Origin: Oscillospiraceae bacterium
GTDB lineage: Bacteria; Bacillota; Clostridia; Oscillospirales; CAG-272
Direction of reading: 5' to 3'
Assembly: GCA_015065385.1 (NCBI GenBank)
Contig: SVQK01000010.1
Coordinates: forward strand, 1 to 42,123
Length of the DNA stretch: 42,123 bases
Positions 41,830 through 42,123 of this stretch are shown here, piece by piece. Each line of letters begins with the position of its first letter. The stretch's first letter is position 1. The translations under genes and the position numbers were made by a program. The notes below the pieces were generated by a model. The model worked only from the letters and a program-made list of their open reading frames with translations, searched no databases and was not told where the DNA came from.

Positions 41830-42123
41830 GTCGCTCCCCTCACGGGGGGCGTGGATTGAAATTTCGTAGGTCTCACAGTTTGAAAGGTCGGACGGAGTCG
41901 CTCCCCTCACGGGGGGCGTGGATTGAAATTCCATTGCATCAACCGGGACTACACGCTCACGCTTGTCGCTCCCCTCACGGGGGGCGTGGATTGAAATACT
42001 TATGATAAACACTTGATCGAAAGTGACGCGCGTCGCTCCCCTCACGGGGGGCGTGGATTGAAATGCTCTGGATCAAATCAAAAACAGCAGATATGACGGT
42101 CGCTCCCCTCACGGGGGGCGTGG
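41830..42123 (+). CRISPR. Type I-C CRISPR array, four full repeats and one cut by the window edge
   Basis: The 33-base repeat (positions 41830-41862, 41897-41929, 41965-41997, 42032-42064 and partial 42099-42123) is identical in every copy. It begins GTCGCTCCCCTCACGGGG and ends CGTGGATTGAAAT. CGCTCCCC pairs with GGGGGGCG to form the stem, leaving the 11-base tag TGGATTGAAAT. Spacers are 34, 35, 34 and 34 bases and differ from each other. The array continues beyond the window. I see no match of these spacers elsewhere in the window. Confidence 0.98.

Overview
The window reads as a piece of chromosome from a GC-rich, Gram-positive-type anaerobe of the Bacillota, most likely a clostridial gut bacterium (Oscillospiraceae-like). 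This rests on many TTGACA/TATAAT promoters with 17-base spacers, strong GGAGG ribosome sites, lipobox lipoproteins, S-layer-homology (SLH) wall proteins, a YmdB-type phosphodiesterase, YitT, CNNM and TraX membrane proteins, and a type I-C CRISPR-Cas locus. The genus call is inference; there is no rRNA or tRNA in the window.

Layout. Bases 1-138 are the 3' end (domains V and VI) of a group IIC-type intron that begins outside the window. Then come a solute-binding lipoprotein (-), an Fe-S aldo/keto reductase (+), a methyltransferase (-) and a GH78-like glycosidase plus type II asparaginase operon (-). A MinD-like ATPase, a methylglyoxal-synthase-fold protein and a YmdB phosphodiesterase follow (+). 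From about 9.7 to 17.3 kb lie an unknown membrane-anchored protein, a phosphodiesterase/deacetylase pair and two tandem CNNM transporters. From 17.3 to 22.4 kb a palindrome-rich intergenic element precedes a three-gene operon for exported proteins (lipoprotein, SLH-transglutaminase, SLH-NlpC/P60). From 22.7 to 32.8 kb are YitT, TraX, a HAD phosphatase, small lipoproteins, an ABC exporter, a glycosidase-like protein, an SGNH hydrolase and a DUF3137 protein.

After about 1 kb of non-coding DNA the right end (33.4-42.1 kb) is a type I-C CRISPR-Cas locus in the order cas5c-cas8c-cas7c-cas3-cas4-cas1-cas2-array. The order is unusual because cas3 follows cas7, and base composition jumps sharply between cas3 and cas4. 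A Cas11c small subunit is predicted from an internal start in cas8c.

The most striking observation is upstream of cas5c. On the minus strand, at 33405-33518, is a crRNA-like element: a diverged repeat with its own stem, an 11-base 3' tag identical to that of the array repeat, a short guide, and an intrinsic terminator. The first 19 guide bases match a site just downstream of a strong promoter (33528-33556) facing the cas genes. The only mismatch is at guide position 6, the base flipped out in type I Cascade, and the site is preceded by TTC, the type I-C PAM. This fits a Cascade-guided autorepressor (CreR/CreA-like), or the antitoxin half of an RNA guard (CreTA-like) module. The sequence signs are direct; the function is inferred.
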